Source: Candidatus Omnitrophota bacterium (GTDB lineage Bacteria; Omnitrophota; Gorgyraeia; Tantalellales; Tantalellaceae). Taken from it: a stretch of DNA of 52,407 bases. A program made the position numbers and the translations under genes. Each line of letters starts with the position of its first letter. Position 1 is the first letter of the stretch. This document shows positions 1-8,107 of this stretch, piece by piece. Where the stretch lies: positions 1 to 52,407 of the forward strand of contig JAQUQS010000011.1 in NCBI GenBank assembly GCA_028715965.1. The letters run 5' to 3'. The notes beneath the pieces were generated by a model. It saw only the letters and a list, made by a program, of their open reading frames with translations. It ran no database searches and was not told where the DNA came from.

Positions 1-599
1 TTTTCCCAGTTGGTGCCCGGGCCGCCTTTCGGCCCCGGAGGGTTATTGTCGTTATCTCGCTTCCTCACCTCCGGACTGGCACCCGGACCGCCCTGTGGTC
101 CCGGCTTGTTCTCCCAATTGGTGCCCGGGCCGCCTTTCGGCCCCGGAGGGTTATTGTCTTTATCCCACTTTCTTTCCATCATTTTTTCTTTCCTATCCAC
201 CGTACCGTCGTCATTCCTGTCCATTTTGTCTAACCTGGCTTCTTTTTTGTCCTGCTTGAATTCCTGCTTAGCTTCCCGCATGGTCTGTCTGTTCTGGTCG
301 CGTTCCTGCAGGTTCTCCTGGTGCATAGCATGCAACTGCTCACGTAGCTGCTTAGCCGTCTCCTTGTCTCCCGCGGCCACAGCTTCCTGTATCTGCGACC
401 TTAAGGCCTGCTCCTCGCTCCTGGCGGCTTCGGCGTCCTGCTTGATCTGGGCCTTCTGTTCTTTTATGGCTTGTTTATCTGAACCTATTTCTTCCTTCCA
501 ATCCGTCCCGCTACTCTCCTCCTGGGCGAACACCCCAAGAGGGCAACAGAGTAAAACGCTCAAGACAACACCAGCGCACCTCATCAGCTTCCCATTCAC
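1..599 (-). CDS. Exported EF-hand, Gly/Pro-repeat protein (3' end beyond window)
   Basis: Partial gene running off the left edge. The GTG at 599 is chosen because an AAGGAGGT Shine-Dalgarno lies 5 nt upstream; the ATG at 584 is too far from it. Residues 1-25 look like a signal peptide (hydrophobic core, cleavage after VFA). Residues 40-125 are a highly charged, Gln/Lys/Glu-rich helical stretch, probably a coiled coil. Residues 127-138 form a perfect 12-residue EF-hand loop (D127, N129, D131, G132, V134, D135, E138), suggesting Ca2+ binding. After that comes a Gly/Pro repeat with the core PPGPKGGPGTNW, at about 150-162 and 186-198, with a degenerate copy between. No known family is recognised; a secreted or periplasmic Ca2+-binding protein is inferred. 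The opposite strand is also open here, but it lacks a Shine-Dalgarno and a sensible protein. Confidence 0.75.
   Translation of the reverse strand, partial: MNGKLMRCAGVVLSVLLCCPLGVFAQEESSGTDWKEEIGSDKQAIKEQKAQIKQDAEAARSEEQALRSQIQEAVAAGDKETAKQLREQLHAMHQENLQERDQNRQTMREAKQEFKQDKKEARLDKMDRNDDGTVDRKEKMMERKWDKDNNPPGPKGGPGTNWENKPGPQGGPGASPEVRKRDNDNNPPGPKGGPGTNWE
11..158. repeat. In-frame 40-nt repeat encoding Gly/Pro units
   Basis: Positions 11-50 and 119-158 are identical over 40 nt, a period of 108 nt. A degenerate related copy lies around 73-105. The repeats are in frame with the minus-strand gene and encode its Asn-Pro-Pro-Gly-Pro-type units. Full nucleotide identity, including third codon positions, suggests recent duplication or gene conversion. 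Confidence 0.85.
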
Positions 600-638
600 C
601 GCGCACCTCCTTTTCGTCAACTCACGTCATCACGCGAG

Positions 639-1232
639 TTACCTACGGAAACTATCCCTCACCAGACATGCGACCTCTGAAAGCCATCTTTTCCTCTGTT
701 CCAGGTCGCTGGTAACGATCACGTTGAACATACGCCTTTCGGTCCTGGCGACCCCGCAAAGTTCGAACACACATTTCTTCCACATCGCGTCGAGTGGATC
801 GCCAAAAACCCTGGCTTCCCTCTCGGATACCGTGTTCGATGTGTTGAACACCAACGCGCAACGGGCCTTTAATAATCCCCTTGGAACGCCTTCTCCCGTG
901 TCACCCTCCATGAACTCGTAAGCTATCCCGGGCCGCAGTACCCTGTCCACCCATCCCTTAAGTATAGCCGGCGGCTGTCCCCACCAATTAGGATGTACTA
1001 TGATTATCCCATCGGCGGAGGATATCTCGTCGCAATGCTTTTTGGTCGGACCGTCCAGAGATGCCGTACGTGGTATTTCAGGCAGGCGAAGCAATGGATC
1101 GAACCCTTCTTCGTACAGGTCATGGAAACTAACAATATGTCCCAGGTCCTTAAGGGCATCAAGGCAGACTCGAGCGATAGCGTGGTTAAAACTGTTCTGG
1201 TCAGGATGGGCTAATATTACGGATATTTCCAT
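639..1232 (-). CDS. NAD(P)H-dependent quinone reductase, flavodoxin-like fold
   Basis: A 197-residue protein of the NQO/KefF/YwrO family (Flavodoxin_2). The N-terminus, strand then LAHPDQNSFNHAI, is the usual FMN phosphate-binding start of the family. HPNWWGQPPAILKGWVDRV around residues 80-98 is the typical active-site segment (xPxWWxxxPAxLKGWxDRV). The enzymes reduce quinones or other electrophiles by two electrons using FMN in the cytoplasm. The ATG at 1232 follows the stop of the upstream membrane-protein gene by 1 nt, and its Shine-Dalgarno (AAGGG) lies within that gene's last codons, so the two are translationally coupled. The physiological substrate cannot be told; a regulatory partner of a K+ efflux system is possible but none is adjacent. 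Confidence 0.88.
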   Translation of the reverse strand: MEISVILAHPDQNSFNHAIARVCLDALKDLGHIVSFHDLYEEGFDPLLRLPEIPRTASLDGPTKKHCDEISSADGIIIVHPNWWGQPPAILKGWVDRVLRPGIAYEFMEGDTGEGVPRGLLKARCALVFNTSNTVSEREARVFGDPLDAMWKKCVFELCGVARTERRMFNVIVTSDLEQRKRWLSEVACLVRDSFRR

Positions 1233-1233
1233 A

Positions 1234-1629
1234 CTACCCTTTATCGAATATATCTCTCAGGATAAGCCCCGTACCCAGGACCACCATTATGAGGATGAAA
1301 AAATGCATCTGTGCCACAGCAAGGAACCCGGGACCACAACTTGAAATGTTCGCGTACCCTGGCACTTTTTGCATGAAATATCCGATCGCCAGCGCGTTAA
1401 CGACCGTAAGCCACAATACCGCCATACCGGCGATAGCGAACTTCCGGTCAGGCCGCATGTCATACAATTTAAGAGAGATCAACGCGCAGGAAAGCGCGAA
1501 CACGGCTGCCCCTATTATGGCTACGGGGGACTTGACCACCACTCCCAGGATGATTATCCACAATGACATCCCTATGATAGTCCCGACCACTCCACCTATA
1601 AATCCAACGCGTTCGCTCATATTGGCCAT
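1234..1629 (-). CDS. Small integral membrane protein, four predicted TM segments
   Basis: A 131-residue hydrophobic protein with four likely membrane segments: about residues 8-30, 34-52, 64-86 and 105-125. A conserved-looking basic loop (YDMRPDRKF) lies between the second and third. The start is supported by GGAGG 6-7 nt upstream of the ATG. It precedes the quinone reductase by 1 nt and shares its transcript. I do not recognise the family. A membrane partner or an unrelated co-transcribed protein are both possible. Confidence 0.75.
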   Translation of the reverse strand: MANMSERVGFIGGVVGTIIGMSLWIIILGVVVKSPVAIIGAAVFALSCALISLKLYDMRPDRKFAIAGMAVLWLTVVNALAIGYFMQKVPGYANISSCGPGFLAVAQMHFFILIMVVLGTGLILRDIFDKG

Positions 1630-1666
1630 ATCCGCCTCCTTCGGTCAAGGTACGTATATTACCGTT

Positions 1667-1695
1667 ATTTTACACCCCTGAAATGGTCAAGGCAA
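1667..1695 (-). promoter_or_regulatory. Sigma70-type promoter for the membrane protein / quinone reductase pair
   Basis: On the minus strand TTGCCT (1690-1695), a 17-nt spacer and TAAAAT (1667-1672) precede the gene starting at 1629. Transcription would begin near 1660, giving a leader of about 30 nt that contains the GGAGG site. Confidence 0.5.
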
Positions 1696-1726
1696 ATATA
1701 TTATCCGATCGGCGGGGAAAAACCTC

Positions 1727-2584
1727 TTACCAGTATATCTCTTCGCTCCCGGTCACTTTGTTCTTTTTGAAATACCCCTCTACCTCGACCCCCAATTCAT
1801 TCAACGAGGATATATGGTATATCTTTTCGAACGCGTCGTCGAACCGGACCCGGTCCCTGAGGGCCTTACAGAATTTACTGAGCTTACCGCGTCCACACCC
1901 TTCGGCCAGATAGAACATTATCACGGATGCTTCGAGATAGAACGCTATCGGGGGGTCCACCCTCGACGGGCTCAGCATACTGAGCTCCTCGGCCGGGACG
2001 AACAGACCCTTGTTTGAAACGTGTTCCGCCCCCGGCAACACATATCTCTCGATGAACGTCTTCTCGTTCAAACAAGCGAACCCTTCCTCGAACCACAAAG
2101 GAACGGGCGTGGTATATCCCACGAACTCCCGGAATATCATATGTGCCAGTTCATGCGGCAGGATATTATCGAAGAACGCGTCATCCGACTGGAACGTACG
2201 TATCTCTTTCTGCTTCGAGAACACGTGCCCCCCGGCCCATGCCGCCGCGCGCGCATGCTCGACATACTCGCTCTGGGTAGCGTAAACAAAAACCTCGGCC
2301 CGGTCATTTCCATACCAGAAATCCGACCGTACAAAACCCAATTTGCCGGCTATACTTTTATAGTAATTCTCGCAATTGGCACCCACCTGAAGCACATATT
2401 GCCTGGGAACGGCCTTATCATAATAGACCACGAAATGAGGTGTTTTATATTCTTCCCATATACCTTTATCCTGGTTCAGGAGAGCGTCCGAGGAGGAACA
2501 ACACAGTAAAAAAATAGCGGTGATGAAGACGACGATACAGGTCCTGCCGGGGCTATGTTGAACGGAGAACATCTTTAAGAACAC
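1727..2584 (-). CDS. Exported gluzincin zinc metallopeptidase (peptidase MA-like)
   Basis: A 285-residue protein with an N-terminal hydrophobic export signal at about residues 15-35. HELAH at 144-148 is the zinc-binding HExxH motif, and WFEEGFA at 164-170 supplies the third ligand (E167), the arrangement seen in the peptidase MA family. The region before HELAH (YYKSIAGKLGF, AEVFVYATQSEY) also matches that family's fold. It should act outside the inner membrane; a Cys pair near the end of the signal leaves open a lipoprotein. The start read here is GTG at 2584, with an alternative ATG at 2572. It follows the MsrB gene by 14 nt, so the two are likely co-transcribed. The substrate is unknown. 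Confidence 0.85.
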   Translation of the reverse strand: MFLKMFSVQHSPGRTCIVVFITAIFLLCCSSSDALLNQDKGIWEEYKTPHFVVYYDKAVPRQYVLQVGANCENYYKSIAGKLGFVRSDFWYGNDRAEVFVYATQSEYVEHARAAAWAGGHVFSKQKEIRTFQSDDAFFDNILPHELAHMIFREFVGYTTPVPLWFEEGFACLNEKTFIERYVLPGAEHVSNKGLFVPAEELSMLSPSRVDPPIAFYLEASVIMFYLAEGCGRGKLSKFCKALRDRVRFDDAFEKIYHISSLNELGVEVEGYFKKNKVTGSEEIYW

Positions 2585-2598
2585 TTCCCACCCTCTCC

Positions 2599-3201
2599 CT
2601 ATTTGTCGTTCTTCCGATCATCAAAAAGATACAGGTATCCCGAATACCCCTCATCGGCCATCTTCTCCAGTGGAACGAACCTTAGCGCGGCGGAATTCAT
2701 GCAGTACCTGAGCCCGGCAGGACCCGGCCCGTCATTAAAAACATGCCCGAGATGCGAATCTCCCCTGGCAGACCTTACCTCGGCACGGACCATACCATGA
2801 CTGGTATCGGCCTTTACCACGACATGATCTTTCCCTATAGGCTTGCTGAAACTAGGCCACCCCGTATCCGACTGGAATTTGTCCCTTGAGCTGAAAAGCG
2901 GCTCCCCGGTAATGGCGTCAACATATATCCCCGGCTCCTTATTGTCCCAGTACTCGTTGAGGAAGGGTCTTTCTGTTCCGTTCTCCCTCATGACCCGGTA
3001 TTGTTCCGGGGAAAGCAGTTCTTTAAGCTTCGCGTCATCCATGGGTAGAGCGCAAGGCTGGTCACCCTTCCCCGTCTTTTCTTCCCCTTTCATGATACAC
3101 CCCCCGGCCATCGCCATATACGAGAGAATAACCACGGCAGAACATATATGCTGTCCCGAAAACAACGCTTTCCCCATAATGTTATTATACCGCATATGCA
3201 C
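2599..3201 (-). CDS. msrB: Peptide-methionine (R)-S-oxide reductase, exported lipoprotein form
   Basis: A 200-residue MsrB, which reduces the R-epimer of methionine sulfoxide in proteins. The family segments are visible: [14 protein letters not shown] (about 105-118), [13 protein letters not shown] (147-159) and [11 protein letters not shown] (165-175), with catalytic Cys167. The two CxxC zinc motifs of zinc-type MsrBs are absent. The N-terminus has a hydrophobic segment ending in AGGC35, which resembles a lipobox, so the enzyme is probably anchored in the cell envelope. The GTG at 3201 has AAGGAGGT 5 nt upstream; an ATG two codons later is less well placed. It precedes the zinc peptidase gene, suggesting an envelope protein repair and turnover unit. 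Confidence 0.92.
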   Translation of the reverse strand: MHMRYNNIMGKALFSGQHICSAVVILSYMAMAGGCIMKGEEKTGKGDQPCALPMDDAKLKELLSPEQYRVMRENGTERPFLNEYWDNKEPGIYVDAITGEPLFSSRDKFQSDTGWPSFSKPIGKDHVVVKADTSHGMVRAEVRSARGDSHLGHVFNDGPGPAGLRYCMNSAALRFVPLEKMADEGYSGYLYLFDDRKNDK

Positions 3202-3237
3202 CGTGAACCTCCTTGTTTTTTCACATACGTTTATGGA

Positions 3238-3275
3238 TTGTATTTAGGGTAAATGTGGCATATAATCGATCGATA
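3238..3275 (+). promoter_or_regulatory. Promoter for the barrel-like gene, with ATCGATCGAT palindrome
   Basis: TTGTAT (3238-3243), a 17-nt spacer and TATAAT (3261-3266) face right, with a predicted start near 3273. The palindrome ATCGATCGAT overlaps the end of the -10 box and the start site, so it is a candidate operator. The same short interval must also hold the promoter of the divergent msrB gene. If correct, it rules out the ATG at 3253, which lies upstream of the -10 box. Confidence 0.5.
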
Positions 3276-3276
3276 T

Positions 3277-3981
3277 ATGGACCGGAACAACCTGCTCATA
3301 GCATATACCCTGCTCATCTCGCTGGCATTTTTCCCGGCAACGACCGAAGCGTGCCCTTCCAACGGCTCACACCTGGTGCCAAAAGGACGCGCCGAAGCCG
3401 GTATCGAGTATAACATCATGTATAGAAGGGACATCGAACGCTCTTACGGCGAACTGCGCACACAGGACCTTTTCTACACCGTATCGCTGGGCATCTTCGA
3501 TTGGCTCGCGCTCGACGGTAAGATAGGCATAGGGGACATCCGTCACAGGAACTCTCCCGTTCTTCCCGATCTCGAGTACAGGACCGCGTTCGCTGGTGGA
3601 TATGGTTTTCGCGCGGAGCTGTTCCGCCACAGGCCTTCCGGGATACGGATAATAGGCGGGGCGCAACATATCAGCGTCCATCCGCAGGACACGACTAACG
3701 GGAACAATAAATATGAATCGTTCCTGGATGACTGGCAGGTAAGCGCGCTTGTGGTAAAAGACCTTCGTTATGCCTCACTTTACGCCGGCGGGAAACTTTC
3801 AGACTGTGAAATAGTCTACAAGACCAACAAACACGATAAAAAACGGCGTTTTTCGGAAGACCATGTAGGTTTTATCGGCGGTATGGACATATGCCTGCCC
3901 GGCGACAGGCTACGACTTAACGCCGAGTTGCGTCTATTCGATGAAACGGCGTTCTCGACAGGCATATCTTACTCTTTTTGA
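3277..3981 (+). CDS. Probable outer-membrane beta-barrel protein
   Basis: About 234 residues from the ATG at 3277; an in-frame ATG at 3253 lies upstream of a good -10 box and is disfavoured. Residues 5-26 form a signal peptide ending near TEA, then Cys. The mature part alternates hydrophobic and polar residues with many aromatic and glycine residues (AGIEYNIMYRR, LFYTVSLGIFDW, AFAGGYGFRAEL), as in amphipathic beta strands. It ends in SYSF, the C-terminal Phe typical of outer-membrane barrels recognised by BamA. No specific family is recognised; the length fits a barrel of 8-10 strands. It is the only plus-strand protein gene before the transposase. Confidence 0.7.
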   Translation: MDRNNLLIAYTLLISLAFFPATTEACPSNGSHLVPKGRAEAGIEYNIMYRRDIERSYGELRTQDLFYTVSLGIFDWLALDGKIGIGDIRHRNSPVLPDLEYRTAFAGGYGFRAELFRHRPSGIRIIGGAQHISVHPQDTTNGNNKYESFLDDWQVSALVVKDLRYASLYAGGKLSDCEIVYKTNKHDKKRRFSEDHVGFIGGMDICLPGDRLRLNAELRLFDETAFSTGISYSF

Positions 3982-3998
3982 GGACAATACCGGTCCGT

Positions 3999-4952
3999 TC
4001 ATCCACGTTTTATGACAAAGATGATATAAGCCAGGTAAACCCCGACAAAGACCATGCCTTCCCATTTATCCAATCTATGCCTCTTACCCGTGAACATGAA
4101 GACGAACAACATCACCGCGGCGATAAGCGCGACGGAAATGTCAACATTCCCACCCGCGCTCAACGGTATAGGCCTCAAAAGCGCGCTTATTCCCAGCACG
4201 AAAAATATGTTGAAGATACAGGAACCGACTATATTGCCTACTGCTATATCCGAGTTCTTCTTATATGCCGCTACCGCCGATGTGGCCAGTTCCGGCAGTG
4301 ATGTCCCAACAGCTACTATCGTCAGCCCTATAAGCGACTGGCTGATATGATAATGTTCAGCTATCCGCACGGCCCCCGTTACGACCCAGTGCCCTCCAAG
4401 CACAAGCCCGGCCAATCCGGCCAACACCATAGCGGCTATCCTGGTATACCCAACGGCCATATCCGGCGGTGTCGGAAGACCTTTTATATCCTTGGATATC
4501 CCGGCCGTATAATACAGGAACAGGCCGAAGAAAAGAATGAATACCATACCATCTATCCGGGTCAAAGCTGAGACGGCGGATTCATCTATGATCGCGTCAT
4601 TAACAAGAAGCAAAAGCAGCGTCACAGCCACAAGGCTGAGCGGTATCTCTTTCCACACGGTGCCTTTCCCGACCTCAAGCGGGTATATCACTGCCGCTAT
4701 GCCCAATACCAGGAGAACATTGGCTATATTGCTGCCTACAACGTTCGACAAAGCTATATCGGTAGCGCCCTTTGCGGAAGCCATGATATTAACGAAAAAT
4801 TCAGGCGCCGACGTCCCGAACGCCACCAGGGTCAGCCCGATTACGAGATCTGATATCCTCAGTCTCTTTGCTAGAAGGCATGCCCCGTCCACAAGGATAT
4901 CCGCCCCTTTTATAAGGACCATAAACCCCAAGACCAGCAAAACCGCGTTCAT
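3999..4952 (-). CDS. K+-dependent or simple Na+/Ca2+ exchanger family antiporter (CaCA)
   Basis: A 317-residue inner-membrane protein of about ten membrane segments. It is built as two inverted halves, each with the family alpha repeat: GTSAPEFFVNIMAS...NVVGSNIANVLLVLG near residues 47-84, and GTSLPELATSAVAA...GNIVGSCIFNIFFVLG near 205-244. Acidic residues in these repeats (the Glu of SAPE and SLPE) bind cation. Members such as YrbG exchange Ca2+ for Na+ or H+. The ATG overlaps the upstream gene's stop (ATGA), and AGGAGG lies 5 nt before it within that gene, so translation is coupled to the YhcH-like gene. Confidence 0.92.
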   Translation of the reverse strand: MNAVLLVLGFMVLIKGADILVDGACLLAKRLRISDLVIGLTLVAFGTSAPEFFVNIMASAKGATDIALSNVVGSNIANVLLVLGIAAVIYPLEVGKGTVWKEIPLSLVAVTLLLLLVNDAIIDESAVSALTRIDGMVFILFFGLFLYYTAGISKDIKGLPTPPDMAVGYTRIAAMVLAGLAGLVLGGHWVVTGAVRIAEHYHISQSLIGLTIVAVGTSLPELATSAVAAYKKNSDIAVGNIVGSCIFNIFFVLGISALLRPIPLSAGGNVDISVALIAAVMLFVFMFTGKRHRLDKWEGMVFVGVYLAYIIFVIKRG

Positions 4953-5404
4953 ACTATCCTCCTGTCCCGCACCTTGAAGACAGCTTTCCGGACCGGGCCG
5001 TTACCCGCAAGTGGGGCATGAGCGTCCTCCGGAAAGATCACGACACACGTTCCCCTGTTTACGGTCACCCATTCCGTCGCTTCCCCCGGGAAGAACATGA
5101 TATCTTTTTCCTCGCTATAAGGCTCTGTCGGCTCCCCGCATTCGGCTACCGGTTTTATCCCTATGGTATCCTCCCCTGCCAGGCAGAACTGTATATCGAT
5201 ATATCGCTTGTGTGCCTCCAGCCTGGCCCCTTTGGTACCTTTCCCGACCTGGTCTTCGATAATAACATACACATCATCATCGATGAAATGTCTCCCACTG
5301 ACATAACTATCCAGGTCTTCACAGCCGATGAACTCAGCAGCCATCGCCAGGCCCGGGTCCATATCACAGTATTTATAAAGGTCCGCTATCGAACACAGTA
5401 TCAT
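4949..5404 (-). CDS. YhcH/YjgK/YiaL family (DUF386) protein
   Basis: A 151-residue cupin-like protein matching the YhcH/YjgK/YiaL family. GRHFIDDDVYVIIEDQVGKG, then EAHKRYIDIQFCLAGEDTIG and a late FFPGEATEW...VVIFPEDAHAPL segment are the family signature, with histidines and acidic residues likely to bind a metal. In enterobacteria relatives occur with sugar-acid and sialic-acid genes and may act on free sugars as anomerases. No sugar gene is next to it here. It overlaps the Ca2+ antiporter by 4 nt, an unusual pairing. GGGAGG precedes the ATG. Confidence 0.87.
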   Translation of the reverse strand: MILCSIADLYKYCDMDPGLAMAAEFIGCEDLDSYVSGRHFIDDDVYVIIEDQVGKGTKGARLEAHKRYIDIQFCLAGEDTIGIKPVAECGEPTEPYSEEKDIMFFPGEATEWVTVNRGTCVVIFPEDAHAPLAGNGPVRKAVFKVRDRRIV

Positions 5405-5434
5405 GAACCCTCCCGTTAAGTAACATACCGTCGA

Positions 5435-6112
5435 TCAGGATATACGTTCCCCCTTAAGTACCGCGGGGATGGGCGACGCATCTATCCTCATCCCACCGTC
5501 ATTCTCTATCTTGATCGTGTATACGACACCTGGAACGAAGAGGGTCCCGGGCGCTTCTATCTGGGCGTTCTTTACGCCTGTCCTAGCCGCTTTTTTAGGG
5601 TCAAGCGCGCATTTCCAGAAATTTTCCCAGATCTCCTTTTCCATCCTGCCCGCGCTGTCATCCGGCAGTTTATACCCGTCAGGCACGCCGGAAAGCGCGG
5701 TCAATTCATACTCTTCCGTGTTCTTCCCGTCGAGCATGAATATTTTCCAGAAAAGGTATATGCTCTTGCCGCGCAACCTGTCCCCACCGCGCACAAAAGG
5801 GTCCTGGAAACGCGCGACAAGCGATTGGAACTGTATGATATTACCCGAAAAGGTGAAATACCTGGGCTTCATTGGCTCACCCGAAGCGTCATATTCCAGG
5901 AACTTAATGGTAGTCCTGGTCTTCCCGGTACTTTTATCGAGTTCGCTCGAGGTGACAAGCACCTCGGCCACACGCGTATCCGCCTCAAGCCGTGATATTA
6001 TCCGCTTCAGCGCTGTCGTCTCCCCGGCATATCTCTGGTATACCGCGTAAACGGCCACGATGACAATAACCATGGCTAACAGCGGGATAAAACCCTTCCT
6101 CCTGGTCTTCAT
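5435..6112 (-). CDS. Membrane-anchored protein of the MacAB-TolC-type operon, function unknown
   Basis: About 225 residues. The ATG at 6112 is preferred over the one at 6118 because GAAGG then has a normal 6-nt spacing. Residues 8-25 (PLLAMVIVIVAVYAVYQ) form a single N-terminal membrane anchor, followed by a short coiled-coil-like stretch and a soluble domain that should be periplasmic. The middle contains a beta-rich segment (KIFMLDGKNTEEYELTAL) and the C-terminus another (LFVPGVVYTIKIENDGGMRI). It starts 18 nt after the macB-like stop and is almost certainly co-transcribed. I do not recognise the family. A fourth component or a substrate-linked protein of the exporter is inferred from position only. 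Confidence 0.7.
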   Translation of the reverse strand: MKTRRKGFIPLLAMVIVIVAVYAVYQRYAGETTALKRIISRLEADTRVAEVLVTSSELDKSTGKTRTTIKFLEYDASGEPMKPRYFTFSGNIIQFQSLVARFQDPFVRGGDRLRGKSIYLFWKIFMLDGKNTEEYELTALSGVPDGYKLPDDSAGRMEKEIWENFWKCALDPKKAARTGVKNAQIEAPGTLFVPGVVYTIKIENDGGMRIDASPIPAVLKGERIS

Positions 6113-6130
6113 GCCCATCCTTCTTTCGCG

Positions 6131-8107
6131 CTATTCATACCTTAACGCCTCTATGGGGTTAAGTTCGGACGCCTTGCGCGCGGGCCATAGGCCGAAACCT
6201 ACACCAACGGCAATGGAGAACGTGGTAGCCAATATCACGCTGTACAATGAGACCCTGGTAGCCCATCCCGCTATCCCCGACAACGAAAACGCCGTCAGCG
6301 TCCCCAGGGCTATACCCATAACGCCTCCCGTAAGGGTCATTACCACAGCCTCTATCAGGAACTGGGCCATTATGTCCTTCCTCCTGGCCCCTATGGCTTT
6401 CCTCAACCCTATTTCCCTGGTGCGTTCGGTGACCGACACCAGCATTATGTTCATTATGCCGATACCCCCGACAAGAAGCGATATGGCCGATATACACCCC
6501 AGGAGCAGGCTCATGGTCTTCGTGGTACTGGTCAGCATTTCCTGTATCTCGCTCATATTACGTATATTAAAAGCGTCCTCGTCATTTTTATAAAGTCGAT
6601 GCCGCTTTATGATAAGAGCCTTTATCTTTTCCTCGGCATCATCCGTAGAAGCCGAGTCGCTGACCTCGACGTACAACCCGTCCAGATAGTCTTTCCCAAG
6701 CACCCTGTACATGGCGGTCGTTATAGGTATATATACCACGTCATCCTGGTCCCGGAACCCGCCCGCCCCCTTCGGGGGAGCTATCCCTATCACCCTGAAA
6801 TTAATACGGTTTATCTTGAGCGTTCCCCCTACGGGATCCTTGTCGCCAAAAAGTTTTTCCACGACAGTAGTCCCGAGTATAACGACCTTCTCCCGGCGAA
6901 CGACCTCTTCACTCCTGAACCATCTTCCTATTTCGGGCGTCGACGCGCGCATTCCGGCGTATTCAACACCTACTCCCTCTATCCTCGTGTTCCAGTTCTC
7001 GCTCCCGTACACCAATTGCCCGCTGCCCGTGACGTAACCACTGGCCCTCGCGATCACGGGCCCCAACTCCCTTATAGCCTGGACATCACCGAAAGTAAAA
7101 CGGGCGATGGTCCCCTCCGCCTGGGATACGCCATGCACTTTGGCCGATCCTGCGCGTATATAGAGAAGGTTGGAACCGAGGGTCTTGAGCTGCTCTTTTA
7201 TCGACTCCTTGGCCCCTTCCCCCAGGGCCAGCATAGCTATTACAGCGGCAACACCGAAAAGTATACCAAGCACGGAAAGAAAGGAACGCACCTTATTAGC
7301 GAAAATAGCGCGGAAGGACTGGCGCACATGTTCGACAAGTTCCATACTTTTCATGGCGGTATGCTTGCATAAGAACGCGCTATCAAGGGGGGTCCCTTCC
7401 GCGCGCATGATACCGGGAAGAGGCAGTGTACTGGTATCACACTTGCGCTCATCGGATACTATGCGCCCGTCGCGCATCGTGATGATCCTTTTCGCGTGCT
7501 CCGCCACCTCGTTCTCGTGCGTGACCATTATCAGTGTCTTGCCCATATCGTTCAGGGCTTTCAGTATACGCATTATCTCTTCTTCGCTTTTCGTGTCAAG
7601 GTTACCCGTAGGCTCATCCGCGAATATTATCACGGGATCGTTCACAAGAGCGCGCGCGATCGCCACCCTTTGCTGCTCTCCGCCCGAAAGCTCATTCGGT
7701 TTGTGCATCTCCCTTTCCGCCAGGCCTACATCCTTCAGCCGGGAATGGGCTTTCTCCCTGATGGTCTTTTCGCCCGCGTATATGAGAGGAAGTTCCGTGT
7801 TCTCAAGCGCGCTGACCCTGCGGAGCAGGTGGAACTGTTGGAAAACGAACCCGGCCAGCCTGTTACGCAAAAGCGCGAGTTCATCATCAGACAGGCGCGT
7901 GACATCTTTACCTGATATTTTATATGTCCCGGATTCAGGCCTGTCCAGGAAACCAAGCACATGCAGCAGCGTCGATTTCCCCGACCCGGAGGGACCCATA
8001 ATAGCCACGAACTCACCCGGGGCGATGCTCAGGGAGACATCCTTTAAAGCGTCCACCGAAACCGTGCCGGTGCTGTAGCTTTTGGATATGTTCTTGAGCT
8101 CTATCAT
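6131..8107 (-). CDS. macB: MacB-type ABC transporter, fused ATPase and permease
   Basis: A 658-residue fusion. Residues 1-225 are an ABC ATPase with Walker A GPSGSGKST (38-46), signature LSGGEQQ (140-146) and Walker B VIIFADEP (159-166). A basic linker leads to a first membrane segment near 272-292, then the large periplasmic MacB core domain, then three FtsX-like membrane segments between about 540 and 650. The motif EIGLRKAIGARRKDI is characteristic. MacB drives a mechanotransmission cycle that moves substrates from the periplasm through MacA and TolC; macrolides and peptides are typical. The ATG overlaps the macA-like stop (ATGA). The family also includes lipoprotein- and peptide-related systems, so drug export is not established. 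Confidence 0.93.
   Translation of the reverse strand: MIELKNISKSYSTGTVSVDALKDVSLSIAPGEFVAIMGPSGSGKSTLLHVLGFLDRPESGTYKISGKDVTRLSDDELALLRNRLAGFVFQQFHLLRRVSALENTELPLIYAGEKTIREKAHSRLKDVGLAEREMHKPNELSGGEQQRVAIARALVNDPVIIFADEPTGNLDTKSEEEIMRILKALNDMGKTLIMVTHENEVAEHAKRIITMRDGRIVSDERKCDTSTLPLPGIMRAEGTPLDSAFLCKHTAMKSMELVEHVRQSFRAIFANKVRSFLSVLGILFGVAAVIAMLALGEGAKESIKEQLKTLGSNLLYIRAGSAKVHGVSQAEGTIARFTFGDVQAIRELGPVIARASGYVTGSGQLVYGSENWNTRIEGVGVEYAGMRASTPEIGRWFRSEEVVRREKVVILGTTVVEKLFGDKDPVGGTLKINRINFRVIGIAPPKGAGGFRDQDDVVYIPITTAMYRVLGKDYLDGLYVEVSDSASTDDAEEKIKALIIKRHRLYKNDEDAFNIRNMSEIQEMLTSTTKTMSLLLGCISAISLLVGGIGIMNIMLVSVTERTREIGLRKAIGARRKDIMAQFLIEAVVMTLTGGVMGIALGTLTAFSLSGIAGWATRVSLYSVILATTFSIAVGVGFGLWPARKASELNPIEALRYE

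Noticed and set aside
11-158. CRISPR-like repeats
   Set aside because: Only two full copies, in frame within a coding sequence, and they encode Gly/Pro units.
10-921. 303-codon plus-strand open frame at the left edge
   Set aside because: It is antisense to the EF-hand gene and the quinone reductase, has no Shine-Dalgarno, and its Ser/Cys/Leu-rich product mirrors the opposite strand's repeats.
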